64,000 nucleotides of DNA, from assembly GCF_008831285.2 (NCBI RefSeq), contig NC_045139.1, forward strand, positions 5,802,704 to 5,866,703. The letters are read 5' to 3'. This document shows positions 1-14,206 of the stretch, piece after piece. Below the pieces are notes generated by a model, which made no database searches, had not been told where the DNA came from, and saw nothing but the letters and a program-made list of their open reading frames with translations. Source of the stretch: Nymphaea colorata (lineage: Eukaryota; Streptophyta; Magnoliopsida; Nymphaeales; Nymphaeaceae). Each line of letters begins with the position of its first letter. Position 1 is the stretch's first letter. The position numbers and the translations under genes were made by a program.

Positions 1-182
1 TCTGTTTCTGATAGATACAGGCACATCATCAGAAATCTCAAACGATTCACCACAGATCTTTTCCGATCACCAATTTTTAAATTATATCTTGCCTTAACAA
101 GGACGGTCTCTAGGAGATCATGCCTGTCGGTCAGCCATGAACCAGCTTGAAACTTTCTAGAGAGGGAAAAGGAGAGAGAGAC

Positions 183-2032
183 CTGTAAGTGGCTTTTGAC
201 TTCATCGTTGGTGAGACCGTCTACCTTCATCAACTCCCTTATCTGCTTTGGTGTTGCAGCTGTGGAGAAAAGAAAAAGATCAATTTCAGTGTCTAAATCT
301 GTAACCTCAGGAAAGGAATCAAGCAAAAGAAAGAAAGAAAGATGTAAATCACAGAAGAATAAAAGGTGGGTAAGATAACTAACCATGGGAACCACCAAGT
401 TGTTGAAGAGCATGAAGAAATCGGTGGTGAAGTTCTGGTGACCAACACCTCCTTGTCTTCTTCTGTGCGGATCCTTCCTTATCCTCCCCTTTGGTGGTGG
501 CTGAACTTGCCGCCACAGTGGCCGCAGGAGCAGCCACCGCAGAAGGAGCAGGAGAGGGATCAGATGGGGCTTTCTTTTCCTTGCAGAAAGGATGGAAAGC
601 ACCCCTCTTCTTGGTCTCTGAACTCAGTGATTTTCTATATGAATCCACATCCTTCATTGAAAAAGAGGGAAAAATCTTCAGTAACTCCAAGCTCAATCGT
701 GCACAGTTTAAGATAGAAACAAAAGAAAAACAGGATCTTGAAAGTGAAAACTTGGAAAAGATCTTATTAAGGATTAGTAGAACTCATATTAGCCTTGCCC
801 ATTGAGTCAAATCGGGCTTTTGATCGGTTCCAACTTCATCTTTTGGTAATACCAAGTGGGGAAACAAATAGGAAAGTGACAGTGGTTTTCAACAGGAGTC
901 TCATTTCTCCAGCAAAATTTAGAAGTTTCACCACAAGGCTTGATTAAACCTAAATCTAGAATGAAGAGAAATTCATTGGCGCAAGCTCATTGGTTTCTAG
1001 CCTTCAGACAGAAGGAATGTTAGCGAAATGAATAAAGAATTTAAAGATTGTATCCCTAAGAGTTACCGTGAATAGTTTTTTCCCCGTTCCCCTTTCTGTG
1101 CTGTAAAGGAAAGAAGAATATCTTCTTTTTTCTGGCGCTAAATCAATGGACTTGTTTGTTGTCCTAAAATCCATCTAAACCATCATTTTCTACAGAGATC
1201 TCTTAAAAATCCACTTTTAACTCATTTTTCTTGAAATCATATACATATGTCACCTTAATATCAAGCTCAAAATTCTCTACTTTTCATTCATCTTCAAGGC
1301 TAAATCCACCGTTTGCCCAATCCCAGATCTCTCAGGATGGTCCAAACAGATTCTCGGATCTTCCACACAACCTTTCAGACATGGATTGAATGCACCAAGT
1401 GTGGTAGTCAGCCATGAACCTACATCAAGGGCAATGGAGGATACCTCTTTCGGAGTACTTTCAGCATCTTGACTCCATAGTTGAACGGACCTCAACCAAT
1501 CAGGCTTCTCATCTTTCTCACTGGTGTCACCACAACCATCTTCTTTGGTTTCTTCCCTGCAATTTTCCTTCTGGGTATCTTCAGAATCCTTCTTTAGAGG
1601 TATAAATTCTTCAAGAACAGGGCCCTCACTGGATGTCTCCTCACAGTCAGATCCGGCACCTCCTATTTCGGCTTCCAGTTGCTGCCTGCATGCTTCAATG
1701 GCTGACAAACGCGCAATGAAACAAAGCTCAGAAACTAAAACGCTGAGAAAAACCATTCGAAGAAAATGAAGAAAGCAAATATTGTGATCATAAATGAAAA
1801 AACCACAGAATCTAGGAACACCAAACAGAGAAAATAAAAAGCAAGGATTGTGAGCAACATCTTGCATATCAAATGCATTACCAACAAGAGAGAGGAAAAG
1901 ATTAACGAGAGAGAGAAGAGAACCTTGGGTGACAAGCTGTAGGCACAGAGGCAGCTCTCTTTGGAAAACCTGAATCTTCTTGCGTTCTTCCTCTAGAGCA
2001 TCTATGTACTCCTGGCACCTGCCCATCTCCAT
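183..2032 (-). CDS. HHO/HRS1/NIGT1-like GARP (MYB-type) transcription factor, 3' end outside window
   Basis: Exon 1 (2032..1924) starts M-E-M-G-R-C-Q-E-Y and contains [20 protein letters not shown], the N-terminal hydrophobic/globular block typical of NIGT1/HHO proteins. It joins in phase to exon 2 (from 1701), giving [13 protein letters not shown]. An exon ending at 384 holds the first part of the GARP DNA-binding domain ([20 protein letters not shown]). The exon 259..183 continues with [16 protein letters not shown] and [10 protein letters not shown]. The following KYRLH-type exon must lie left of base 1. Known family role: nuclear repressors of nitrate and phosphate starvation genes. The 3' edge of exon 2 (near 1300) and the 5' edge of the exon ending at 384 (near 700) are not settled; another small exon could lie between. 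The acidic, low-complexity middle is normal for the family. Family assignment is firm; which HHO paralogue it is cannot be told. Confidence 0.88.
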
Positions 2033-2810
2033 TCCCGAAGCTCGCCAAAGCTAACGGAGGAATCAAAAGGAGGAAACGCAGAGAGAAGAAGAAGAATGAG
2101 GAGATGCAGTGATTTCTCCAGCCACTCAAAGCAGAAGCAGAGAGAAGGGGCAATCAGACTTCCAACAGGACATGAAGAAGAGACATCAGGGACGGACAAA
2201 CAGAAGAAGAGGAGGTGCGGAAAAGGAGGGAGGACGCCGGAGGTGAATCCCTCAGACAGAGAAACCATAAATGAGGAGGAAAAATAGAGAGAGAAGGAGA
2301 TGAACAGAAGAAGAAAAGTGAAGAAGGAATCTGGATGATGAAGGAATAAACTTTTTTCTCCCTCTTACTTTCTTCTCCTCCTTCAGTTCTTATAATAACG
2401 TGTGCAGAAAGAGAGACGGGGAGAGTGGTGGGGGAGGAGAAGGTCGAGATCGGGGCGTCGCGTACAAAAAAAAGGGGAATCTGGAGAGGATAGATTTGCA
2501 TATTCCCACTCTGATCCCCCTCCGTCCGCGCTGGCTGCCCTCGTCAGCTGCCCGTTGGGCCACCACCATCGCTGCTCCTCTCTCTCTCTCTCTCTCGATA
2601 AGATCGACAGCTAATTACGTACAAACCTAGAGAGAGAAAGTAGAGAGGGAAAGTGGAGAGATCGGCATCTGCGGTAAACGGAGGACTAGAGAGAGAAACG
2701 GCCGGTCACCGAAGACTGGTCCCGGTCCGTCCCCGGGAAAAACTCTGCAGACAGAGAGAAGCATGTCATTTAGCTATAGGATAGAGACTAGAGAGAGAAA
2801 GCTGTGAGAA
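2033..2810 (-). promoter_or_regulatory. GA/CT-rich leader and promoter of the HHO-like gene
   Basis: Upstream of the HHO-like start codon the plus strand is strongly purine-rich. GAGAGAGAAAG-type units recur at about 2625-2800, and a CT run lies at 2579-2597. Such GA/CT-rich stretches are common in plant 5' leaders and near transcription starts. No clear TATA box was fixed. Short ORFs here are by-products of the biased composition. Confidence 0.5.
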
Positions 2811-4694
2811 ATATGAAGAATGGTCGTAGTAAACAAAAAAAGAATTCCAACGCAGATTTTCATGAGTTGAAGTTACTATCAATTTGATTTTTTTAATTAA
2901 AAATATATTGTTAATATAAAATAATATATAAATATAATTAATTGTAATAAAATATTATATTTAAATATATAAATTAATAAAATAAATATTAAAAAATATC
3001 AAGCGAATAGAGATTAATGTTGGCCTCATAAATTATGGGACCGGCTGGTGCTTTTTTTTTTTAGCTCCAACTCGAGTCACGCTGAATACCGGGTACCTAC
3101 CAGCAGCTCAGCTCAGTACCCAACCTTAGGTTTAGCGCACTAGATAATAAGGTTGGAATAATGGATCGAACAAGCAATATGTGATAGTTTAGCACCAATG
3201 TGGATTTCAAATCCATAGATGCAGAGAGGTTGGATTTGAATTTGTAGTGATATGAGATGACCATGAATTTTGAGTTATACCATAATCAAAGGTCGAACCA
3301 AACACTCATATTTGGCTTATAAGAATGAAGCTGATGAAACAAATTAAGGCCGGATAGGGATGAAGCTGTTTGGTATCAAGTATGCTAATTTTAATAATTT
3401 GATTTTGAATCCTAAACTTGGAATTTTGTAAAACAATTATAACAAGTTTAATCTTAGAATTATACTTTAGTCAAGATGTCAATTTAGTTAATATTTAGCC
3501 CTAAAGGGCTTCGGGTGCTCATGTGGGTAAAAATTCTATTGGCAGCATAGTTGGCAAACTCACCTGGTTGGCTCAGGAATCACCCAAGTCACCTCAGATT
3601 GCTAAGAAAGCTGACCATGAGTAACTTTGGTCCGGCTTGCTCCTAACTCGGCCCGATCACCCCGAATTGACCTTACTCGTCCTCGACTCGACCTAACTCA
3701 TCATGACTCACCCAATTCAGATGGCCTAGATTATGGTTATTTTAAAGCTCGACCAAGTCAATGAGTCGACTTGCTAACCTGATGACCTGGTCATCTGTCT
3801 ATTGAGTCCAAATCACAGGTTTGCCAAATATGATTGGTAGTTCTTGTAGATTCAAGAGTTCTTGGACTGCACACATTGACAAGCACCACAATATAGTTGA
3901 TGGATGTACCATAAGCTCACGCAAATCCTTAAGCAACCTCGACCCTAAAAACAAGTGTGGATCCAAGGTAGGAATCGCTTGGGCCTTGACCCCACCTCAA
4001 AATTTAAAAACAAAATTATAAGTAATTTTTTTTTTTAAATCACTTGTTTTATATAAAAATTTTGAAAAATAATATTTCGGTCCTAGTCCAAATTTAAAAA
4101 CTTTAATTTAACCATCCTCATGAAAAAATTTTGGCTTCGCCCTCCCTAGAAGTAAGGGAAATGCATATGAGGAGCTATGTCACCTAAGTGCAAGGAGTGG
4201 GTGCCGGTGCCGGAGCTATACATCCCAAAAAATTTAGGTGCGGTGAGGGTATTTTATTATTATTATTTTTAATTTATTATATATATAACAGAATAAACAT
4301 GTATATATTATTATTACAATTCAGTTGTTAATGTATATAACATACTTGAATAAATGAATAATTGCATTGCATAGGAAAATATCAGAACAACGTATATTAC
4401 ATAAGTAATTTAGTAATATGACATTCTAACTAGGCTTCGGTGTGAGTCGGAGCCGCACCCATGTTCGGTGTGCACCTGACTCAATGCAACTCTGGTGTTG
4501 TAGTAAAACAGAAGAGTCCGCGTGACTTAGATGAGGGGGCTTCATTTTCTCGTGCCATTGGCAATTCAGTGACTATTACTTGACTAAGTGATTAAGTTAG
4601 ATGCCCTATTTGTTGTGTTTGTGGGAGAAGAGCAGCCACCATTTATTCTTGAGTTGTAAATTTGGTTAACATCTTTTCCTATGCCTATATGGGC

Positions 4695-4860
4695 AGGGGC
4701 GGAGCCAGGGTAAGGTCTGCATGAACCCTGGCCCTACATTTTTTTAAAATTTATATGTAAATTTAAAAAAAAAATCACTTGTTCTATCTAAAAACTTTTT
4801 AAAAAATGATATTTTGGCCTTAGTAAAAATTTAGAAACTTTAATTCGGCCCAGCCGAGTT
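4695..4860. repeat. Dispersed element with GGCGGAGCC-type end, copy 1
   Basis: It begins AGGGGCGGAGCCAGGG, runs into an A/T-rich core with a 'tcacttgtt' block, and its tail resembles 4035-4145, which ends in 'ggcttcgccctcc'. Related ends occur at 6016-6211, 10391, 13401 and 14769. The pattern fits a short non-autonomous element family whose ends are GC-rich and complementary. Confidence 0.55.
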
Positions 4861-5050
4861 GATTCGAAATAGTAGTAGAGTTAGAACTTCAAGTCAGGAT
4901 GGGCATCCATGCATGTGAAGAATTCAATTTTAGAAAACGCACACAGGTTATTTATATTATATACATACTCATAATATGAATAGGGATTGTACTATGTGAC
5001 CAACATATGTTTAGTAAGTCGAGCAAGAGAAGTATTTTATCTAATTACTT

Positions 5051-5095
<45 letters not shown>

Positions 5096-5274
5096 GTAAT
5101 GGTTCTGTTTATCGTAAATCACTCAATCATCTAACGAAGGTCATCCATATGAAATAGATAAATGGTTAAAAGAAAAACAAAGTGAAAAAAGTGTGTATGA
5201 GTACTAGATAACGAAAATGATCATTACATTTTTCTCTTTATTTTTTTCTTAATCGTCCATCATGTCTAATATTT

Positions 5275-5430
5275 TTAACTAGGTTTGAATTGAATACCCT
5301 ACCATCAATCCCAAGAATTAGCCATTTCTGATGAATGAAATGAGCAATTTATTTAACTAGGTTTGAATTGAATACCCTACCATCAATCCCAAGAATTAGC
5401 CATTTCTGATGAATGAAATGAGCAATTTAT
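5275..5430. repeat. 78-bp direct tandem duplication (two copies)
   Basis: The unit beginning 'ttaactaggtttgaattg' at 5275 is repeated from 5353 with no visible difference across 78 bp and ends at 5430. The near-perfect identity implies a recent duplication. No coding content. Confidence 0.9.
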
Positions 5431-5625
5431 CAAAACCAAGACCATGTAGATTTGGATAGAAAATTGTCCCTTGACCCAAAATCCAAGTATCAATGACTTC
5501 TCTACGATTTGACTGCATGTATAAGTAACCTTGCGTCTGGTTGGTTAAGCTGGTTTGGTTTGACTTGCCATTTAAATGTGATGCTAAGGGCGTTGTTGAC
5601 TTGCCATTTCCATGTGATGCTATGT

Positions 5626-5875
5626 AGGCTTGGGCATCTGGTCAGTGCTGCTCGGCCCGATAAGACTCAGGCTAAGGACAACTCGACACCCGAAAATCAA
5701 GTCTAGACTCGCTTGATACCCGACATCCGAGCTCGGGCTTTGCCCGATTAAAAAAAAATTAAATATAAAATTAAAATGTATTTTAAATAATAAAATATAT
5801 ATCCCTATTAAATAAAAAATAATATTAAAAAATAAATCAAACCGAATCGGGTCTACTCGGGCCCGTGCCCAGGCA
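5626..5875. mobile_element. Miniature inverted-repeat element, 'aggcttgggca' family, copy 1
   Basis: The left end AGGCTTGGGCA is complementary to the right end TGCCCAGGCAT. GC-rich subterminal blocks (cggcccgat, gggcccgtgccc) flank an AT-rich core near 5745-5840. Element ends and cores of the same kind occur at 40144-40651 and in the degraded stretch 40730-40990. There is no coding capacity. No clear target duplication is visible at this copy. Confidence 0.6.
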
Positions 5876-6015
5876 TTTCTCTGCTCTTTTTCATTTTGGT
5901 GCCTCCATTAGCATATTGCTAAATCTAACATTAAATCATAAGTAATGATGGTGCATCGTGATTTTTGTTACGTTTTTTGGGTAAGCATGAGGAATATTTT
6001 ATTTCATTTGCGCTT

Positions 6016-6211
6016 AGGGGCGGAGGGAGAGGAGGGCCAGCCTAGACCATGGCTCCACCCTGGCCAATGAAAAAAAAATTACATTGAAAAAAATATAATT
6101 TTTTAATTGCGCCATGTATTTTTTTTTTTAGATTTGAATTCAATTTAGCCCTACCCAGATCCAAAGGTTAGATTGTCGGCTCGTCCCTGAAAAAAATCTT
6201 GGCTCCGCCTA
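6016..6211. mobile_element. Short element with GGCGGAG / CTCCGCC ends, copy 2
   Basis: The left end AGGGGCGGAG and right end GGCTCCGCCT are near-complementary, with an AT-rich centre that includes a (T)n run. It is related to the copy at 4695. It is too short to code for anything, so it is probably non-autonomous. Confidence 0.5.
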
Positions 6212-8257
6212 GGTGAATGCCCATGTAGCCATGCCACTCCAACAAGGGACCAGTTGCTCCTAACATGCTTTCTGATATTTGTAAGCATTAGCATTGTTAC
6301 TATATTGTGGAGTAGATATATTATTAATCAAACTTTATGCATGTGACAACTTAGTCACTCATATATTGACCTTGAGCTCCTAGTTTAGTAAATCCCACAA
6401 GCCCTCATAAACTTCAGTTGGTGTCCTAAAAAAAATGTAAATGATCATGACAACCAACCATTTAATTCAACCCCTTGAACTTTCAAGACATGAATGTTTC
6501 TAAGTTTGAAATCAACAATTTAATAAGATATTTTTCTTAGCTACATCCAAGTTTCTCATCTCATAGTATTAATGGACAACAATATGACTTAAAAATCATA
6601 AAATTAACGCATAAATTACACCACTTTTGTTGGATCGTAAAGGAAACAATGTCAATGTTTCAAGAACCACGAGTCATGCTTTGCCTTGCATCAACGCATG
6701 GACTGCTGATCATTGAGTGCGCCTAGATCGTTCGGAGGGTTGACTCACCAACAAACGAACTTTCACGAGTCAATGGGTTTGGTCCCAGTTGACTGGGCTG
6801 CCATTTGACCATCGAGTCGAGACCGAGTCGGGCCGAGTTAGGACATTTGTGGTTTATGCTGAACGGACCTACCAAACCGAGACGCCCGGCATTTTGCCTC
6901 CTTAACCTGTTGAGTCGTGAAGAGACGAACTGAACGGACGAGTCAAGCTTGAACAGCTTGGCTTCAATTTCCGAACCGAGTTGTGATGTCGAGATTGGGT
7001 TTGACTAGTAGTTAGACTGTTAGAGTGTTAGATCTACGTCGCGCTCATGAGTCATGCCACATTGAATGGCTTTTAGGTCTGTCCATTAGCAGACCCCCAA
7101 GTGTGGGCAACTGCCCACACAATTCTTTTACCATCAGTTACTATTCTTCAATAATTTTACTATGTACTTGTTTACTGTTGTAAATTTTTTAATTGGTAAG
7201 CTCTACAGTGGTGACAATCGGCGCCGGTATAGACGCTTACAGATATAAAATCTAGAAATGTAGTTTTTTTTTTAAAAAAAACATTGATTACTTAAATATT
7301 GTTTGTTTAACGCTGATATATAAATTACGCCTAATGTATTTAATTACTTCAAGTTTGTAATCTTCGATAACCCTTGCATTTTAAAATCAATAAGTACAAA
7401 TATACATATCGTCTCCTTTTTTTTTTCACTTGAAATCCATCTATTCAAGAGATAATAAAAATACTACATTATGATTCTCAAATATGTAATTCGTTAAAAA
7501 TTATAGTTCTAAGGTGGGTCTCACATTAGATCAAACCCTCAAATATAAGATTGAGTAGTTAAAGATGTATCTTGCATTTTGATATATAATCTTGCATATT
7601 TCAATTCAACATAATTTATGAGGTAATCTCCCTCATCAATTTATCCTTCACAAGGCTCACTGCCAATGTGACCGTTATGCGTATACATTAAAATATACGC
7701 ATAAAAAATTATTCTGCTTTTTCTTTTAAAATATAATGTCAATGGTTTCAAAATATTTATGTCCCCAAAAAAAAACATGACTTATTTTTCCAAACATACA
7801 TCAAAGCTTCATATAATCAGGATCTTATTTAATCATCTCTAAACCCAAAACTATGTTTTTTAAGCTTACTAAATATAAAGTGAACTTGATGAACTAATAT
7901 AATCTAAACTTTGAATAAACTGAATAAATATGAAAATTATCCAAAATGATTGTGTTAGTATTTGGATGACTCCCTTAAAAAGAATGGTATTGTGTGAATA
8001 CTAGGCTTTGTGAAAAATAATTTTTCTACATAAGTTTAAGAAATTAGCTTAAGCTTTTGAATGATGAGACAAAAATTTGGGAGTGCAAAGCTTTTGGAGA
8101 GGGCACGTTTTTTTAGATCTATTGTAAAAAATGAATTTTATCAAAAGATTTTTAAGAAACCAAATTTTGATGTCACCCAAAGACTCCTAAAACAGGGTTT
8201 GTTGTGATAACACGGTGTTTTGCATCTAAAACTCAGTTTTAAACCATCAACGAAACA

Positions 8258-8725
8258 GTCATTTTGAGTCGTTAAAGCTCGACTTGTGAAAGAGTTTGAG
8301 CCAAGTCATTTGTTTAACGAGTCGACTCATTCAAAATAATCAAGTTGAGTTCGAGTTCACTAAACTCGAACTGTTAAAGGCTTGACTTGGCTCGAAAATG
8401 ATGTGCAACAATTTTTTAAATATTCGACCGATTTTTTTAATTAAAAAATCGATATATTGACGTTAATTAATTATGTAAGTTTTCACAAAAGCTCTTTCAA
8501 GTTTGTCGAGCCTTAATCGAGTCTACCTCAATTTATGGCAAAGTAGTAGTCCATATATTCAAACGAGTTTGTCGAGTCATAGTCGAATTGAGCTCGAGCT
8601 CAACACGTAACTGCCGAGTTGAGTTTGAGCAGCTTCTATCGAGCTATTCTTGAGCTCAAGGTTTCATTAGTCGAGTCGAGTCGATCTTGCTGAGCTTGGG
8701 CTCGACTGGGATCGTGTTCACCCTT
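8258..8725. mobile_element. GAGCTCGA-rich miniature element, GGGTGAAC family (left end degraded)
   Basis: It consists of many interleaved gagctcgagctcg / gactcg motifs and ends 'gtgttcaccctta' at 8725, the same end sequence as copies at 15614-16026 and 25584-26014. The left GGGTGAA end is not recognisable. A further fragment of the same composition lies at 8815-8880. No coding capacity. Confidence 0.65.
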
Positions 8726-9932
8726 AGATGAAGGAGACCCACCACCCGGCAAACTACGAACCCATACCCATGCGGTTACATCATCAGAACAACCCTTATA
8801 TAGTAATAGCTCATATATTCAAACCAGTTTGTCGAGCTCAAGCTCGAGCTGGCTGAACTTGGGCTCGACACCCCTAAGTGAGGGAAACCCAACGCGTAGA
8901 AGAAAGTCGAAACTTTCAAAGATTGTTCACCAAATGTCACTTTATCCTTTGCCGATAAGTTTGACATCTATTATGAAAAGTTTATCATAACTTGTGCAAA
9001 AAATATAGAAGTTAAAAAAAAAATGTCCTTTGTTATGGACTAAAGTATGAGCAATATCATTTGACTTCCGCAGGAGAAATAAATGAAAAAAAAAAATCAT
9101 AGGATATGAAACAAGGGCACGTAGCTAGGATGACATGAACCTTTATGTAATGAACATTTGACAATAAATTGCTACGCCATAAATTAAGCATTTTAAAAAC
9201 GGCATTGATCATATAGGCGATACGTCAACATGCAAAATCTTTATTATTATAAGAAAAATGGATCATTAGCCGTACATTAATTAACAAGAGACTTATCTAT
9301 ATAACCCCATAAAAAGAGCACATGTAATTACAATTTTTGTCACATAGTTGACTATTTCGGGACTCGGTTCGAGACTTAGCACTAGCCAAAGCGAGCCAAG
9401 TAGGGGACCCAGGTGACCCAGTTTTCCTTTTTACTTAAATTATTTTGTATATAACAAATTTTATATAAAAGTTTGTTATATATAAATAATGTGTAGCATA
9501 ACTTATAAAACAAAATAATATATCGAGACGAGTTTGACTCGTTCTTGGCCCGATACGAGCAACCTTAGGTGCGTCACGAGTTGACCCAATGGAATTTTGC
9601 CAACATGACGCCTTGTCGTACGAAGAGTTTTACGCATACATGAAAAATGTGACATTAGAAATATTTTTATTTATAATCTAGCTCTATATTTGACCATTCA
9701 ATGTATTATATGTACATAATTAATATATATTATACATGACGCATCCAGCCTTTTATTTTCAACAACCTAACCGCATAGATTGCAAAACTCATAAAATTTT
9801 AAGAAAATTCAAAATCTCGTATCAATGTCAACCAGATTTTATAAGGATTTGGAAATCGTCATCTTAGCTTGACTGCATCATAAAATCTGGCGTGTACAAT
9901 GAATTCAGTTAATTTTGTAAAAGTTTTATAGT

Positions 9933-9935
<3 letters not shown>

Positions 9936-9971
<36 letters not shown>
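9936..9971. repeat. (CT)n microsatellite
   Basis: An uninterrupted CT run of about 36 bp in AT-rich intergenic DNA. Confidence 0.95.
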
Positions 9972-9974
<3 letters not shown>

Positions 9975-10990
9975 GTTTTCTTACATATATATTTCTTACG
10001 AATCTCTTAGTTATTTTGTTTCATGTAAATAATGTAAAATATGCAAAAATTTAAGAAAATATGAAATTATATATGCAAATCAAGTTCTATATATATAATC
10101 TTATTAGCAAGGCTAGGGCTATTAATTTTTTAAACTTTGTAAAGATAAAATTTATAAATCCGGCTTTCATGGCTATATTAAAATTTCATAGACTTGAATA
10201 TTTTAAATTTTCCTATATAGTCAGATTTTTTTTTTTAAAAAAAAAAAGAAATCATTTCATACCACATTCAGCAACACTAAACTGTCGTCATGTTTACTTG
10301 TTGATACCTCTATAACTCTTACTTATTTATATGCACATATTCTTTAAAGATTAAAATTAAACTATTAGTATCTTTTAGTTAAAAATTTCTGGCTCCGCCA
10401 TTGTCGGCTGTCGGCTGACGCGCAGCTCCTTGCTAATACCACGCGTCTCTCTCTATGCCCATGCATGTATCCCGCCATGCATTCCGCGCCCTCATTGTTA
10501 TTGACAACATTAGTAATGTTGATGCATGTATTGCGATTATGACTTGTTTCACAAGGTCTGGAATGTTCAATCTATACAATTGGATGAAGTGGAAACATGG
10601 CCAAAACTTTTTACTTCTTTTGACGTCTTTGTGGCGTAAAAGATCTGGACAGGGACCCAGGAATCAGGATTGATCAAACAAACTGTTCATTACTTTACAA
10701 CATTGTCACAAAAAATGTGTCTTAATCAAAAAAATCGCGTTAAATATGTGAAAACAACTCAATAAAACGATAATTAGATGAATTTTTTTAAAAAAATGCC
10801 AAAAAAAAAAAAGGAAAAAATGGGTAGTATAGTTGTATTATATGCATTTTTTTCACGTTTTTTTTGTATTTTTTTTTTAAAGGGCATGTAACCCCAGGCT
10901 AGTCTGCTTTTCGATAAGGCAAATGAGTAAAGTGAGTTTCAAAATTGGACTTTTTTCAAGTATTTTAATGAGTCTAATTTTTATTAGTTT

Positions 10991-10993
<3 letters not shown>

Positions 10994-11079
<86 letters not shown>
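10994..11079. repeat. Compound (TA)n(TG)n microsatellite
   Basis: About 44 bp of TA followed directly by about 42 bp of TG. The apparent 88-residue ORF across it is an artefact of the repeat. Confidence 0.95.
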
Positions 11080-11081
<2 letters not shown>

Positions 11082-11351
11082 ATAAAGACTATTTTGATAA
11101 AAAAAGATGCTTTGATTAAAGTTGTTTTAATGAAAAATGTTGATTTTTTATTATCACGTCATGGGGGCCGTCCTCTTTTCATATTATAAAAACACGATTA
11201 AAGCCTAACAAATGATCAATTAGTATATGTTTTGCATCAACCCATCTTTAAGATCATATCAATAAGGTTAGATTGAAAAAAGAAAAAGAAACATTTTAAA
11301 AATAAAAATCAAAGAGTCTGGTTTTCATCGGACCTAAGTGTTTGGTTACCA

Positions 11352-11356
<5 letters not shown>

Positions 11357-11406
<50 letters not shown>

Positions 11407-11425
11407 TGAGAGAGAGAGAGAGAGA
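11357..11425. repeat. Compound (TA)n(GA)n microsatellite
   Basis: About 45 bp of TA followed closely by a short GA run. Confidence 0.95.
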
Positions 11426-14206
11426 ATCCTGAGTTAGTTGGATGGGCATATTCTGATGAAGGTTGGTGCACTCAAAGGTGCAGATCAATTGGGTTGTGAC
11501 TTCTTCAATCCCTAACACCTTTTCTTTGAATTGAGCACCATGTTGGATTTGAATATGTCAATTGCTATGATATGAATTGGGAATGGCCACACAAGAATAA
11601 GATTGGCAAATGAGTCTGCTTCAAACTTACACAAATGCAATTCAAATATCACTTTATTAAGAAGAAGCAATGAGGGCACTTTCTTACAAAGAGAAGATGG
11701 CTTCATACAGAGCCCCAACAAATCCCCACAAAAAGTTAAGCATTTTGCATGAAGCAGCATACCTTTTGGTAAATTCTAAAGAAACATAAACTTAACTTTT
11801 TACCAAACAAGATGTTTCTTTAAAACACCTTTCATGTCTACATGTCCCTTCACATTTGGATCTAGTTTTGGATGTTGAATTTAAAACTAATTACAAATTA
11901 CCAGTTGAATAGATCATGAATCCCAACCTCAAACCTTTATGAGAGCAATACCATAAAAAACTTGACACGACATAATGACAAGGTTTAAAACTTGAAGCTT
12001 GGAGATTTGATGTAGGAACTTCTTACTTGAGAACCTTCATATTTCCCTTCTTTCATGGTTCAAACCATTGTCACACAAAACTCGTATTATTCGAAAAAAA
12101 AATGCATGTAATACACGAGGAATAAGCTAGTCGTATAAAAAAACATGAAAAAATGTGTATTATATGCATTTTTTTCGTGTTTTTCATATTTTTTGTTAAT
12201 TTTTATTTTTTTATAATTTTCTATTAAATGTTTTAAGTTTTTTAAAAATTTACCGAGATTTTTTTGAGATTTACAACTTTGCCATATTATACCCGAGAAA
12301 TTTTTTGCCATATACAACCCGTACACGATATATGTGACAATGGTTCAAACCCTAATATTTTTTCCACTCAAAGTTACTAAAAGATGGATGGGAATTATAA
12401 AAAGGGTGTGTGAAGCAATACTTTTTTTGCAAAAGTTGGGAAGGAATGTTGTGAATTTTTTATACTAATGTAACTAAAGTAAGAAAATGGTGTGGAGCAG
12501 GTGACAAATTCAAAGTAGGAAAAGTTATAGCTATCTATTTATCTATACAAAATGGTCATTGTTAATTAGTAGTCGACCAACTAATTTAAATCCACAGCAC
12601 TCCAATTTATAAAGCATAGGAGCACCATCCATGAGAATAGAACAGGTGACAAGTCATTTTCTCATCACTAGTTCAACCAACTACACTACGTCTCTTCGGA
12701 CCTAACTGTCGCTTAATAGGAATCATCGGCTCGGTCGCAGCTATGTTGAGACCTTAGCGAGTCCAGAACCATATTGATGGCAGAATTTGAATATGGTCTT
12801 TGGACAATAAAGGTCAGAGTTGAGCTCATCTAATCTTGAATTGGTCACAATTAGATCTCAAACCTGATTTTCCATGCCTGCCAAACAATCAAGTCCCATG
12901 GTTTAGCATAGTGAATTGAATAATATGAGTTGAAGGTGTGTGAACACCTAAACTTTCACATGTAATATTTTTCTTGTAAACATAAAAACTAATGTAGCTT
13001 GTGATTTTTAAATGCCTTCAACAACAATCTAGATTCTTTGAATCTGAGGTCGTTGGCTACCATTTTTCTTAAACAATGATCACAATTCTTAATTTATTAA
13101 TTTGTAGTTAAACAAATGCAAGTGTGAAGGTTAAAGAATCCTAAGTGAAAATCATGAATCAAAATTGTGAAGGGAGAAAGAAGTGGAGCAAGAGCATTTG
13201 AAAGCATCTCTTGTTCAAAGAATTCGGATATTGGTGAAAGATCATCCCCAGTTGCGAAGCACCAGCCAATCATCTTGAGGTCGTTTGGTGGCAAAGACAC
13301 TGAGTAAATGAATAAATTAATGAGTGAAAATTACCACTATGAAAATAACTAACATTTGTGGGATTGTGTGGGCAAATGCTCACACATGCCCATATGTGGC
13401 TCCGCCTCTAGTGTGTATGTGTGTGTGTGTGTTGGACCTATTGGACTCCAGTTACTTGGACATTGAAGTATAGTTAATTGATGGTGTCTGAGGTGAACAT
13501 GATACATTTCATGCAATCTAACTATCTATATTTTTAGACTAAAGTCGTATTGCTAGAAGGGCGTTTGGTTGCAGAAACAGAAGGGTGTTTGGTAGCATGA
13601 ACACTACGTTCTTTGGAAACTAAGGACACAATCATTGGAGTTGTGCCAGTTTCCAAACTCCCCCTTAGGATCCAAACTCCCTGTTAGGATCAAATGCATT
13701 TCGGATCAAGACCTGAAATTGGTCCATATGTGAAATTGTGCTCAATTTGCTTGCCTTTTTTTTCCCTTAACGTTGACCAGACCGGTCTAAAACTTTATTC
13801 AGATTTGGGACCATACCATATACATCATCTTACGAAGTTCGATCGCCCTAAATGAGTCACAACCACATAAATTTTTCCTTGATCCAGACCATTTGCTGAT
13901 GTATTGTTCTTTGGTAGATTAATTGGACTACTCATTCAATGGGGAAACGTTAGCAGCATAAGTAGCATGGAATATCCATCCCGTATTGACCAAAATAATA
14001 AAAATAGTTTAAATATGTGTTTAGTTTTATAGAGGATAATTTATGATATTTCTCTATATCATTTTGAAATAGTTAAGGGCCCATAGTCACATGATCTATG
14101 CAGATTTAATAGTCAATAAATAAGTAAGCTTATGCATAAATTTGATTATTTAAAGTATCTCATGAACCATGCATGATTTTGCATTCTTCACGTCTACCAT
14201 CGGTAT

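Noticed and set aside
10923-11189. ORF of 88 residues with Tyr/Ile and Cys/Val runs
   Set aside because: It is the translation of a (TA)n(TG)n microsatellite and has no start context or domain.
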